Of a stretch of DNA of 64,000 nt, positions 52,528-61,444 are shown in pieces. Numbering within the stretch: the stretch's first letter is position 1; each line of letters starts with the position of its first letter. The stretch is taken from NCBI GenBank assembly GCA_045576855.1, contig JAZNHG010000007.1, positions 1 through 64,000 on the forward strand. Reading direction: 5' to 3'. Under the pieces are notes generated by a model. It was given only the letters and a program-made list of their open reading frames with translations, had not been told where the DNA came from and ran no database searches. The DNA comes from Colimorpha sp045576855 (GTDB lineage: Bacteria > Bacteroidota > Bacteroidia > Bacteroidales > P3). The position numbers and the translations under genes are program-made.

Positions 52528-54312
52528 CTATTTGAACAGCGCCTCTATCTGCTCCTTGTAGGCGGCGCTGACGTTGCGGCGGATGAGTTTCTGGGTGGGG
52601 GTGAGCATCTTGTTGGCTTCGGTCCAGGGTTCGGCGACCAGGGTGAAGCGCTTCACCTGCTCGGTGACGCCCAGCTCGGCGTTGTACTTGTCCACCACCT
52701 TTTGGAAGCGGGCCACCACCTCGCGGTCGGCCACCATCTCGTCCGGAGTCTGCGCCCCGACGCCGTGGCGCCGGCACCAGTCGCGCAGCATGTCGAAGTC
52801 GGGCGCGATAAGTGCGGCGGCGAACTTCTGCCCGTCGCCTACCACCATCATGTCCAGAATGAACGGTGATTGCTTCATCTTCTCCTCGATTACCTCGGGA
52901 TTGATGTATTTGCCCATCGAGGTCTTGAACATGCTCTTGGTGCGGCCCGTGATGAAGAGGTAGCCGTCGGGGTCGAAGTAGCCGGTGTCGCCGGTGTGGA
53001 ACCACCCGTCGGGGTCGATGGCCTGGGCGGTGAGTTCAGGCTGGTTGTAGTAGCCTTTCATCACATTGCCGCCACGGCATTGTATCTCGTTGGTGTCGGG
53101 GTCGATGCGCACCTCTATCTCGCGCATGGCAAATCCCACCGAGCCTATCTTGCGGCCTGCCTTGTTGCTGTTGGTGACGGCGATGAGAGGCGAGGTCTCG
53201 GTGAGGCCGTAACCCTCGAAGAGGTTCAGGCCCACGCAGGAGAAGAAGCGCGTGAGACGCGGCTGTATGATAGCACCGCCGCTGACGAGCATACCCAACT
53301 CGCCACCCATGCTCTCGCGTATCTCTTTGTACACCAACTTGTCGGCGATGGCTTTCTGCAACTTGTACCATGCCGAGAGTTTCGACTCGTCGAGGTCGTA
53401 GTCGAAAGCCAGGTCCAGCGCCCAGTCGAATATCTTCTTCTTGATGCCGGTCATCTTCTCACCCTTGCGGTATATCTTGTCATAGACTTTCTCTATGAAC
53501 CGGGGCACACAGGCCAGCATATGGGGATGCAGTTCCTTGCAGTTGTCGCCCACCTTGGCGATACTCTCGGCATAGGCAATCTCGAAGCAGAGCCACTGGT
53601 AGAGGTAGCCCATCATGCGCTCGTAGATATGGCACATGGGCAGCCAGGAGAGGGCGCGGGTCCACGTCTTGCCGGGGCTCTCCTTGATTTCCTGCACGTT
53701 CATAATCAGACCGCGGTGGGCCAGCATGACGCCTTTGGGAATACCGGTGGTGCCCGAGGTGTAAATCATGGTACAGACATCGTCGGTGGTGAGATTGTCC
53801 TTCATCTGCTGCAACTGCTGCGGTGCCTCGGGATGTTCGGCCACATAGCGACGGCCCAGTTCGTAGATGTCGTCCAGGCTCTTCACCCCTTCCATCGGGA
53901 CGATGGTGCAGAGATTCTCCAGGCGGGGCAGCTGTGCACGTATGCTGCTGATTTTCTTGTACAGCGCCGGGGTCTCAACGACCAGCAGGCGCACCTCGGC
54001 ATCATTGAGTATGTATTGGTAGTCTTCCTCGCTGATAGTGGGATATATAGGTAACAGCACGGCACCAGTCTGCTGCACGCCGAAGTCGACGTAGTTCCAT
54101 TCCGGTCGACCGGCACTGATGAGACCGATATTCTCACCCTTCTTCACACCCAGGTGCATCAGGGCATAACTGATGAGGTTGCTTTTTTCAATATACTCGT
54201 CGATATAGTGGTCGCGCCACTCGCCGTTTTCCTTGTATTTGAACACGGGACGTTGGGGCTGTAGCTCTTTGCGCCACTCCAGTAAATCGAACAATCGGGT
54301 CGGTTCTTGCAT
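52528..54312 (-). CDS. Long-chain acyl-CoA synthetase (AMP-forming), second paralogue
   Basis: 594 aa from ATG 54312 (MQEPTRLFDLLEWRK); the in-frame ATG at 54342 overlaps the promoter. Motifs: MIYTSGTTGIPKGVMLAHRG (about 180), LSWLPMCHIYERM, GYGLTETSPLIAV (about 365), TGDTGYFDPDG and TGRTKSMFKTSMGKYINPEV (about 450). It activates fatty acids to CoA esters. It is clearly homologous to the protein at 33167-35026 but well diverged, so an older duplication. Confidence 0.92.
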   Translation of the reverse strand: MQEPTRLFDLLEWRKELQPQRPVFKYKENGEWRDHYIDEYIEKSNLISYALMHLGVKKGENIGLISAGRPEWNYVDFGVQQTGAVLLPIYPTISEEDYQYILNDAEVRLLVVETPALYKKISSIRAQLPRLENLCTIVPMEGVKSLDDIYELGRRYVAEHPEAPQQLQQMKDNLTTDDVCTMIYTSGTTGIPKGVMLAHRGLIMNVQEIKESPGKTWTRALSWLPMCHIYERMMGYLYQWLCFEIAYAESIAKVGDNCKELHPHMLACVPRFIEKVYDKIYRKGEKMTGIKKKIFDWALDLAFDYDLDESKLSAWYKLQKAIADKLVYKEIRESMGGELGMLVSGGAIIQPRLTRFFSCVGLNLFEGYGLTETSPLIAVTNSNKAGRKIGSVGFAMREIEVRIDPDTNEIQCRGGNVMKGYYNQPELTAQAIDPDGWFHTGDTGYFDPDGYLFITGRTKSMFKTSMGKYINPEVIEEKMKQSPFILDMMVVGDGQKFAAALIAPDFDMLRDWCRRHGVGAQTPDEMVADREVVARFQKVVDKYNAELGVTEQVKRFTLVAEPWTEANKMLTPTQKLIRRNVSAAYKEQIEALFK

Positions 54313-54339
54313 ATAGTCTTCTTTTTGGTAAACGATTTG

Positions 54340-54347
54340 CAAAAGTA
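54340..54347 (-). promoter_or_regulatory. -7 box for the second acyl-CoA synthetase
   Basis: The minus strand reads TACTTTTGCA, 27 bp before ATG 54312. It rules out the longer reading frame start at 54342. Confidence 0.65.
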
Positions 54348-54421
54348 CGACTATTTTTTTACATAGTACTATTTTTTATCTTAAATTGTGTTAAGAAGCC
54401 CGTGTATCTGTAAAAAAAGCG

Positions 54422-54429
54422 TATCTTTG
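54422..54429 (+). promoter_or_regulatory. -7 box for holA
   Basis: TATCTTTG followed by TA, 26 bp before the start codon at 54456. Confidence 0.6.
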
Positions 54430-54455
54430 TAGCCCCTAAAAAAGGCGAGAAGGCT

Positions 54456-55463
54456 ATGGCAATAACTGAAAGACAACTGATTGAAGAGCTGCGAGCCGGA
54501 CGGTTCAAGCCCGTTTACCTGCTCACAGGCGAGGAGAACTTCTACATCGACCTGGTGTCCGACTGCTTCGAGCAGGAGGTAATTGACCCGGCGGTGCGCG
54601 ACTTCGACCTCACGGTGGTCTACGGGCGCGATGTGGATATGGCCACGGTGGTAAGCACGGCGAAACGCTATCCGATGATGTCGCCCGTGCATCTGGTGCT
54701 GGTGAAGGAGGCGCAGGACATACCGCTGCAGCAGTGGGAACTGCTGGCCACCTACCTGAAGAGTCCCTCACCACAGAGTGTGCTGGTCTTCTGCTATCGC
54801 CACAAAAAGCTGGACAAACGCACCGCAGCCTACAAGGCCATCGCCGCCGCGGGAGTGGTATTCGAGAGCCAACGCATCTACGACAATCAGGTGCCCGCCT
54901 GGATATCCACCCAAGTGCAAGCTCAGGGACGCCAGGTAACCGACAAGGCCGCCGCCATGCTGGCCGGCAATCTGGGCACCGACCTGGGCAAGATAGCCAA
55001 CGAACTATCCAAGCTCTATCCGCTGGTACCACAAGGGTCCACCATCACCGAGCAGCTGGTGGAGGAACAAATCGGCATCAGCAAGGACTACAACATCTTT
55101 GAACTCCAGAAAGCCATCGGCCGTCGCGACCCCGTGATGTGCAACCGAATCGTCAACTACTTCGCCTCCAATCCCAAGAAGAACCCCATACAGATGATGC
55201 TGCCCATACTCTACGGCTACTTCATCAAGGTGATGATATTCCACCAACTGGAGAACAAGAGCGAGGCGGCACGCGCGCTGGGGTGCCCACCCTCGTTCGT
55301 ACAGGACTATGCTGCCGCCGCACGCAACTATCCACTCGGCAAGCTGGCCACCTGCATCGGCTACCTCTACGAGACCGACCTGCGGAGCAAGGGCGTACGC
55401 AACAGTGGCAACGTAACCGACGGAGAACTACTAAAGGAGCTCATCTTCAAAGTAATCCACTAA
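54456..55463 (+). CDS. holA: DNA polymerase III delta subunit
   Basis: 335 aa. HolA-like layout: PVYLLTGEENFYIDLVSDCFE at about 18, a RecA-like nucleotide-binding fold without a P-loop (VLVKEAQDIPLQQWELL), the AMLAGNLGTDLGKIANELSKL segment and a C-terminal clamp-loader helical domain (GRRDPVMCNRIVNYFASNPK). Delta opens the beta sliding clamp within the clamp-loader complex. The TonB-receptor gene begins 46 bp later. Confidence 0.92.
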   Translation: MAITERQLIEELRAGRFKPVYLLTGEENFYIDLVSDCFEQEVIDPAVRDFDLTVVYGRDVDMATVVSTAKRYPMMSPVHLVLVKEAQDIPLQQWELLATYLKSPSPQSVLVFCYRHKKLDKRTAAYKAIAAAGVVFESQRIYDNQVPAWISTQVQAQGRQVTDKAAAMLAGNLGTDLGKIANELSKLYPLVPQGSTITEQLVEEQIGISKDYNIFELQKAIGRRDPVMCNRIVNYFASNPKKNPIQMMLPILYGYFIKVMIFHQLENKSEAARALGCPPSFVQDYAAAARNYPLGKLATCIGYLYETDLRSKGVRNSGNVTDGELLKELIFKVIH

Positions 55464-55509
55464 CAACAATTGAAAAAAAGCGAATAATACCGCCGATAAT
55501 ACATCCCCT

Positions 55510-57888
55510 ATGAAACGAACGCTGTCCATCATCCTACTGAACATCATATTTGCTGCCGTTGCTGTTGCCCAGGGCACGGTGAAGGGCGTGCTCTTCGACA
55601 ATTCCAATGGCGAGGCCATCCCGTTTGCCAACGTGGTGCTCACACAGGGGGACGGGAGCGCAGCCAACAGCGGTTACGGTTGCGCCACCGACCTCAACGG
55701 ATTCTTCCTCATCAACAAAGTGCCCGCCGGCGAATACACACTCCGCGTGCGCTACATGGGCTATGAAGAGTACCTGCAGACGCTCACCGTCACCGACCGC
55801 CGCACCGTGACCATCACCATCCACCTCAAGCCCTCGGCCCAGATGTTAAAGACCGTCGAAATCACCGACAGCCGAGCCGAAGAACGGCGCGTGCAGACAC
55901 AGGTGAGCGTAGAAAAACTCACCGCCAGCCAGATACAGCAGATGCCCTCTATCGGCGGCACCGCCGACCTGGCCCAGTACATGCAGGTGCTGCCCGGTGT
56001 CAACTCCACCGGTGACCAGGGCGGACAACTCTATATCCGTGGCGGCTCGATGATACAGAACCTCACCCTCCTCGATGGTATGATCGTCTACAACCCCTTC
56101 CACTCCATCGGCCTCTACTCCATCTTCGAGACCGATGTCATACTTAATGCCGACATATACACCGGTGGCTTCGGCTCCGAATACGGCGGGCGGCTCTCCT
56201 CGGTGATGGACATCACCACCCGCGACGGCAACAAACGCCACCACTCCGGCAAGGTGGGTCTCAGCACCTTTGGAGCCAGTCTCATCCTCGAAGGACCGCT
56301 GAAGCGCGAGACCAACGAGTCCAGGTCGACCGTCACCTACCTCCTCACAGCCAAAAACTCCTACCTCTCCCGCTCGTGGAACATCTTCTACAAACCACTC
56401 TACCCTGCCGACCGCTTCCCCGCATTGGCCTCCGGACTGCCCTTCGACTTCCTCGACCTCTATGGTAAACTGACCATCAACTCCGGCACAGGCAGCAAAA
56501 TCAGCTTCTTCGGCTTTCGCTTCGACGACCAGGTCAACGGCTATCAGATGCTGGAAAACTACCACTGGCGCAACTATGGCATGGGCACCAACTTCATGCT
56601 CGTCACCGGCAGCAGCGCCATCCTCGAGGGCACTATGGCCTACAGCGACTACGACATCAGCCTCGAGGACGGCTCCGTCAACGACAAAAGCAGCTCCATC
56701 AACGGATTCAACACCACCTTCCAAGTAACCAACTTCATCGGCAGCAACCGACTGCGCTATGGACTCACCATCGAGAGCTACACCACCGACTACCGCTTCA
56801 CCAACCAATACAACGTCTCCACCTCGCAGTACTCGCCCGGCTCCACCAATCTCTCCGTCTACGGCACCTACAAGATAGCCGCCGGCAAATGGATTCTCGA
56901 CCCCGGTCTGCGCTTCACATACTACGCCACCCCCCTCAATGTGCCCCGACTCGAGCCCCGCCTGGCGGCAAAATACAACGCCAACAGTAAGCTCCGCTTC
57001 AAAATGGCGGGCGGACTCTACAGCCAGGTCTTCCTCGACGCCCGCTCCGACAACGACGTCGTAAACCTCTTCTCCGGATTCCTCACCGGCTCCACCGACC
57101 TCTACGTCCCCTCCACCTTCCTCCAGCAGGAGGTGACAAGCTATGTGCAGAGCGCCAAACACATCATACTCGGTGCCGAATACGACTTCACCGACCTCAT
57201 CACCCTCAACGCCGAATTCTACCTCAAACAATTCGACCAGCTGCTCAACGCCAACCGCAACCACTTCTACGACGACACAGACCCAGCCTACAACTCCCCC
57301 TCCAGTCCCTACTACCAGCCGGAATATCTGCGCAAAGACTATATCATCGAAAAAGGCTATGCCGCCGGCTTCGACCTAAGCCTCACCGCCGACCTCGACC
57401 GGCTCTACCTCTGGGCCACCTACTCCCTCGGCTTCGTCCGCCGTACCGACGAACTGCAATCCTACTCGCCACACTACGACCGGCGACACACCGTCAACCT
57501 GCTCGCCACCTACACCTTCGGCTCGCACAACGACTGGGAACTCAGCGGCCGCTGGACCTACGGTTCAGGCTTCCCCTTCACCCAGACCCAGGGCGTCTAC
57601 CAGCAGCTCCCCTTCGCTTCAGGCATCACCACAGACTACGGCCGCGAAAACGGAGAATACAGTATCCACTACGCCGAGCTCTACCGCGGACGCTTGCCCG
57701 CCTACCATAGACTCGACCTAGGCATCAAGCGCAAGTTCTCTATCGGAGCCCGTTCCGTACTCGACCTCTCCCTCTCGGCCACCAATATCTACAGCCGCGA
57801 AAACATATTCTACTTTAACCGCACCACCTTCGAGCGCGTCAACCAGCTGCCACTCCTCGCCAGCTTCGGCGTCAACTTCCGCTTCTAG
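55510..57888 (+). CDS. TonB-dependent receptor with carboxypeptidase-like N-domain
   Basis: 792 aa. Signal peptide (cut near AVAQ), then a CarboxypepD_reg-like domain (GTVKGVLFDNSNGEAIPFANV, residues 18-100). A plug follows with QQMPSIGGTADLAQYMQVLPG and LYIRGGSMIQNLTLLDGMIVYN, and a barrel ends SFGVNFRF. There is no adjacent SusD, riboswitch or binding lipoprotein, so the ligand is unknown. It converges with msrA, overlapping by 4 bp. Confidence 0.9.
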   Translation: MKRTLSIILLNIIFAAVAVAQGTVKGVLFDNSNGEAIPFANVVLTQGDGSAANSGYGCATDLNGFFLINKVPAGEYTLRVRYMGYEEYLQTLTVTDRRTVTITIHLKPSAQMLKTVEITDSRAEERRVQTQVSVEKLTASQIQQMPSIGGTADLAQYMQVLPGVNSTGDQGGQLYIRGGSMIQNLTLLDGMIVYNPFHSIGLYSIFETDVILNADIYTGGFGSEYGGRLSSVMDITTRDGNKRHHSGKVGLSTFGASLILEGPLKRETNESRSTVTYLLTAKNSYLSRSWNIFYKPLYPADRFPALASGLPFDFLDLYGKLTINSGTGSKISFFGFRFDDQVNGYQMLENYHWRNYGMGTNFMLVTGSSAILEGTMAYSDYDISLEDGSVNDKSSSINGFNTTFQVTNFIGSNRLRYGLTIESYTTDYRFTNQYNVSTSQYSPGSTNLSVYGTYKIAAGKWILDPGLRFTYYATPLNVPRLEPRLAAKYNANSKLRFKMAGGLYSQVFLDARSDNDVVNLFSGFLTGSTDLYVPSTFLQQEVTSYVQSAKHIILGAEYDFTDLITLNAEFYLKQFDQLLNANRNHFYDDTDPAYNSPSSPYYQPEYLRKDYIIEKGYAAGFDLSLTADLDRLYLWATYSLGFVRRTDELQSYSPHYDRRHTVNLLATYTFGSHNDWELSGRWTYGSGFPFTQTQGVYQQLPFASGITTDYGRENGEYSIHYAELYRGRLPAYHRLDLGIKRKFSIGARSVLDLSLSATNIYSRENIFYFNRTTFERVNQLPLLASFGVNFRF

Positions 57889-58397
57889 CGCCTGCTATTC
57901 GCCTCACGGGCATACTCGAAGAGTGCCTGCGGCAGATGGCAATAGCCGTCGGGATGCTTGTCCAGATAGTCCTGGTGGCTCTCGTCGGCAGCAAAGAAAT
58001 TGCGTATAGGTTCCACCTCCACCGCCAGCGGTGCGCTGTAGCCACGCTGCACCTCCTCGTAGACCTCCTGTATGGTCAGCCGGTCCTCCGGTTCGATATA
58101 GTATATCCCCGTGCGGTAGCGCGTGCCGCGGTCCTCACCCTGCTGGTTCAGGCTCGTCGGCTCAATGCAGTCGAAATAGAGCTGCACCAGCCGCCGCAGC
58201 GAAAGCACCTCAGCGTCGAACACCACACGCACCGCCTCCGCATAGCCCGTGCGGTCGGTATATACCTCCTCGTAGGTGGGATTCTCCGTGTTGCCGTTGG
58301 CAAAACCCGTCTCCGTCTCCACGACACCGCGTATCTGTTTCAGATAATGCTGCGCGCCCCAGAAACAGCCCGCAGCCAAAAAGATTGTCTTCATCAT
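57885..58397 (-). CDS. msrA: Peptide methionine sulfoxide reductase MsrA
   Basis: 170 aa. Catalytic motif AAGCFWGAQHYL near the N-terminus, TGFANGNTENPTYEEV, SLNQQGEDRGTRYRTGIYY and HQDYLDKHPDGYCH are all MsrA hallmarks. It reduces S-methionine sulfoxide in proteins. No fused MsrB domain is present. It overlaps the radical SAM gene upstream by 4 bp (ATGA), an unexpected pairing. Confidence 0.95.
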   Translation of the reverse strand: MMKTIFLAAGCFWGAQHYLKQIRGVVETETGFANGNTENPTYEEVYTDRTGYAEAVRVVFDAEVLSLRRLVQLYFDCIEPTSLNQQGEDRGTRYRTGIYYIEPEDRLTIQEVYEEVQRGYSAPLAVEVEPIRNFFAADESHQDYLDKHPDGYCHLPQALFEYAREANSRR

Positions 58398-60037
58398 ATG
58401 CTAGGTTTAGGTACTCTCATTGGAAACCACGAACGCACCGGCTGCTCCAGCCCCACGCCGTTCATGTAATTATAGGTAGCCACACGCAACGCCGCCCCCA
58501 CAGCCTCTACATCGTACGGGAACCCCGGCTCCCAGTCCACCTCGTTGTTGCAGAATGGGTTGGCCCCAACGTCCAGACGCCGGGCACCGTAGCGTCCCGG
58601 CTCGCGCCCGCTCGGCGAATGGCACGTCATAGCATAGCGGTGCCAGAAAGCGCTCTGCACAATGCCTTCGTCGAACATGCGGCGCACCGTCTCCAGCGCA
58701 TCGACGCTCTCTTGCAGCGTCTCCGTCGGAAAGCCGTACATAAGATAGGTGTGCACCATGATGCCGGCATCGCGCAGGTGGCGGCACGCCTCCACCGTCT
58801 GCTGTATGGTGACGCCCTTGTCCATCAGCTTCAGCAGGCGGTCGCTCGCCACCTCCAGCCCGCCGCTGACCGCCACCATGCCGGCCTCGGCCAGCCGCTG
58901 GCACAGAGCCGCCGTATAGGCCCGCTCGAAACGTATATTGCCCCAGAAGCTCACCGCCAGCCCACGCCTCAGAATCTCCTCCGCCACCTCGCCCAGCAGC
59001 CTCGGCGGCAGCGCCTCGTCCACAAAATGGAAACCCGTCCTGCCCGTCTGCTCCACGATGCGCTCCATCCGGTCCACCACCGTCGCCGCCTGCGGCGCCC
59101 GGAAGTCACCGATATAGGGCAACGACGTATCGCAGAAAGCGCAGCGGTGCCAATAGCAACCCTGCGCCATCACCATCTTGTTCCAGCGCCCCTGGCTCCA
59201 CAGCCGGTGCATCGGATTCGTCAGCTCGCTCAGCGAAAGGTAGCGACCCAGCGGCAGGTCGCTATAGTCCGGACAATGGTCCAGCGCCTCCGGATGACCG
59301 TCGATTACCACCGAATGGCAGAACTCATATATCCGGGGCTCGTCCAACTGGCGCCATTCGGTATTGGGGAACCCGCCCCCAATCTCCACCCGTGCCCCCG
59401 TGTGAGCCAGCAGCCACTGCCCGCACCGCAGCGCCCCATAGAGGCAGCCCGGGAAAGGCACCGTAAGCTCCACCCGCTCCGGACGGAAATCCGCTACCGC
59501 AGCCTCCAGCAACTCCAGCATCATGCGGTCCACCGACGACGGCGGCCCCTGCAGCTCCTCGAAGAGCGGGTCGAACGTCGGCGCATCGTTCGAGAGATAC
59601 TCTGCATAGCGCACCAGGTCGAAATGCACATCCACATGCTCGCGCACATAGTCCGCTATATCCTCCACAAAAAGCGTCGCCAGATGCTGCGCCCGGTCTG
59701 TCGTACCGCTCACCCCGAAGGACCACTCCAGATTGTCCTCGTCCAGCTGCGCGAAACGGCCGCCCTCCGGCAGCAGCGTGCGATTGGCTATGCGCGGCCC
59801 CAGCGTATCGTCCTCCCCCCGCAGGAAACGCTTCACCGGCTCGATCAGCCGCGACTCCCGCTCCAGCCCGATGCTCCCAAGGTACTCGCGCGAAAGCACG
59901 CGGTCCGCCACCTCGATGCCCAGGTCCACCTGACGCACCTCGTGCCCTTGCGACACATAGAGCCCTTTCAGATACGCCGTAGCGGGATAGGGCGTATTCA
60001 GCTGGGTCAGCGGCGGTGTGATGAGCAGTATTCGCAT
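58394..60037 (-). CDS. B12-binding-domain radical SAM protein
   Basis: 547 aa from ATG 60037 (MRILLITPPLTQLNTPYPA). Upstream in-frame starts (GTG 60058, ATG 60046) add only a few residues. The N-terminal region looks like the cobalamin-binding Rossmann fold of class B radical SAM enzymes, though the DxHxxG base-on motif is not evident. The cluster segment is QGCYWHRCAFCD, a CX4CX2C spacing rather than CX3CX2C. ISGGLEVASDRLL-like and MYGFPTETLQESVDAL segments follow. Reaction unknown; class B members are often methylases or cyclases. Confidence 0.8.
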   Translation of the reverse strand: MRILLITPPLTQLNTPYPATAYLKGLYVSQGHEVRQVDLGIEVADRVLSREYLGSIGLERESRLIEPVKRFLRGEDDTLGPRIANRTLLPEGGRFAQLDEDNLEWSFGVSGTTDRAQHLATLFVEDIADYVREHVDVHFDLVRYAEYLSNDAPTFDPLFEELQGPPSSVDRMMLELLEAAVADFRPERVELTVPFPGCLYGALRCGQWLLAHTGARVEIGGGFPNTEWRQLDEPRIYEFCHSVVIDGHPEALDHCPDYSDLPLGRYLSLSELTNPMHRLWSQGRWNKMVMAQGCYWHRCAFCDTSLPYIGDFRAPQAATVVDRMERIVEQTGRTGFHFVDEALPPRLLGEVAEEILRRGLAVSFWGNIRFERAYTAALCQRLAEAGMVAVSGGLEVASDRLLKLMDKGVTIQQTVEACRHLRDAGIMVHTYLMYGFPTETLQESVDALETVRRMFDEGIVQSAFWHRYAMTCHSPSGREPGRYGARRLDVGANPFCNNEVDWEPGFPYDVEAVGAALRVATYNYMNGVGLEQPVRSWFPMRVPKPSI

Positions 60038-60106
60038 ATTCCACATAACGTGCTTCACCCGCCTTTATTGTACCGCCCCCACATTATTATCCGCCAGCGC
60101 GCACCA

Positions 60107-60178
60107 CCTCCGACCTCCAACCTCCGACCTCCGACCTAAAAAACCTCCGACCTCCGACCTCCGACCTAAAAAAAAGCC
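60107..60178 (+). repeat. CCTCCGA heptamer arrays
   Basis: Two arrays of CCTCCGA (one unit CCTCCAA), four and three units, each ending CCTAAAAAA. This is the same phrase that breaks rimO at 11267-11294. The 465-bp spacer 60038-60502 holds this array, the iteron element and a terminator; no gene is visible. Confidence 0.8.
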
Positions 60179-60180
60179 AC

Positions 60181-60320
60181 CTGTTGTGACGCGAAAAAAC
60201 GCCCTTGTAACCCACTGAACGTCAAGCTCCCAACCTATCATCGACTTACCAACGACTTACCAACGACTTACCAACGACTTACCAACACCTACTATAGTAG
60301 TAGTTGATAAGGTGTTAGCA
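60181..60320 (+). repeat. 11-bp iteron element, copy B
   Basis: GTTGTGACGCGAAAAAACG, then CCCTTGTAACCCACTGAACG, a CCAACCTATCAT junction, four CGACTTACCAA 11-mers and ACCTACTATAGTAGT. It is homologous over its whole length to copy A (21700-21870) in inverted orientation, with the same number of 11-mers. Confidence 0.8.
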
Positions 60321-60455
60321 TGTCCGACGCAGGCCGATTACAGCACCTTCTGCGGTCGTCCACCGGTCGGGGTTCCGGGCATGTGGCCATGCGGCGCCGG
60401 CGGGACAGCCGCCAGCGCGACCGGTACACCACACGCCAGCGCGACCGCCGGACAC

Positions 60456-60484
60456 AAAAAAAGGCGCGGCAAGCCGCGCCTTAA
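60456..60484 (-). terminator. Intrinsic terminator after the barrel gene
   Basis: Stem AAGGCGCGG/CCGCGCCTT with a 4-base loop, followed on the minus strand by a run of seven T. It lies about 20 bp beyond the stop at 60503. Confidence 0.85.
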
Positions 60485-60502
60485 TCACTGGCAACAAACC
60501 CT

Positions 60503-61324
60503 CTACCAGGCGAAGCCGAAGGAAAACACCGCCTGGAAACTGTTGCGCGGCAGCAGCGTGGTGCGGGCTGTCTGGTTGTCCAGGTCCAGACTCACCACTC
60601 CGTTGACCTCCTGCAGCAGTTCGTCGGCATCCTCGCTGTTGTCGCGCGACAGCAGGTCGATGACATTCAGGAAGGCGTACTGCAAGCGGAGTCCAACAAA
60701 CATGTCGTCGGAGAACCAGTATTTCATCCCCGCGTTGGCGTCGAGCGCCAGTCCGCTGAGTATGTTCAGCACCAGCGACTCCTCGTCGCCCGAGTTGCTT
60801 TTCTCCAGTGCCTGCCCGTCCATCTTGACCTTGCTCGAAAGCCGCGGAGCCAGGTTTATACCCAAGCCGGCGCTGACGGAGAAGCGGTCGCTGATGCGAT
60901 AGGACAGGAAGGGGTTGACCTGCAGGCGCACATGCTGGGCCAGGAAGCTCAGCTGGTGCTCCTCGGGGGTGCCGTTGGGGCTGAGGGTGACCGTCCCGCT
61001 GAAGGGGGTGACGCTGTAGTAGAGCGACGTGTAATTGCCCCAGCCGAAGTCGTGGCCCACGGTCTCGTAGCCGTAGAAGGCACCCACGCCGACGCTCACC
61101 AGGTTCGACAGGCGCTGTTCGGCGTCCTGCGACATGCGATCGCCGCTGACGGCATCGACCCATGTGCCCTCCACATTGAGGTGCTGCGGCACGAAAGCCG
61201 GCATCACACTGAAGCCTGCCTGGCGCTCGCCGGGGCCGGGCACATAGACCACGCGGTAGGTCATCTGCGCGCTGGCCGCCATTCCAAGCGCCATCGCGAC
61301 TAGAAGGATTATTGTCTTTTTCAT
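60503..61324 (-). CDS. Outer-membrane beta-barrel protein of unknown function
   Basis: 273 aa from ATG 61324; the upstream in-frame ATG adds a polar peptide before a clear signal peptide (MKKTIILLVAMALGMAASAQ). Amphipathic strands alternate along the body (LSFLAQHVRLQVNPFLSYRI, FSVSAGLGINLAPRLSSKV) and it ends SFQAVFSFGFAW with an aromatic terminal residue, as in BamA substrates. No specific function is visible. It has its own terminator, and the C1 peptidase gene upstream ends in a separate hairpin. Confidence 0.75.
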   Translation of the reverse strand: MKKTIILLVAMALGMAASAQMTYRVVYVPGPGERQAGFSVMPAFVPQHLNVEGTWVDAVSGDRMSQDAEQRLSNLVSVGVGAFYGYETVGHDFGWGNYTSLYYSVTPFSGTVTLSPNGTPEEHQLSFLAQHVRLQVNPFLSYRISDRFSVSAGLGINLAPRLSSKVKMDGQALEKSNSGDEESLVLNILSGLALDANAGMKYWFSDDMFVGLRLQYAFLNVIDLLSRDNSEDADELLQEVNGVVSLDLDNQTARTTLLPRNSFQAVFSFGFAW

Positions 61325-61386
61325 TTTGGGTTTGAATTTATGGTTGTCTGTATATGTAGTGATTAGCATGTGGGGGGCTATACATA

Positions 61387-61424
61387 GAAGTCAATCCGCC
61401 ATAGCGGAATGGCGGATTGACTTC
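61387..61424 (-). terminator. Stem-loop after the C1 peptidase gene
   Basis: Arms GAAGTCAATCCGCCA and TGGCGGATTGACTTC, 15 bp perfect with an 8-base loop, 21 bp beyond the stop at 61445. No T-run follows, so termination is inferred from position only. Confidence 0.6.
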
Positions 61425-61444
61425 CGTGGCCCGGGGCACTCACA

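Noticed and set aside
52118..53005. Minus-strand frame of 295 aa across the rnr end and terminator
   Set aside because: It runs through an 11-mer array and an intrinsic terminator and is a shadow of two real genes.
54313..54342. Upstream ATG for the second acyl-CoA synthetase
   Set aside because: It lies on the -7 promoter element, so it would not be transcribed from that promoter.
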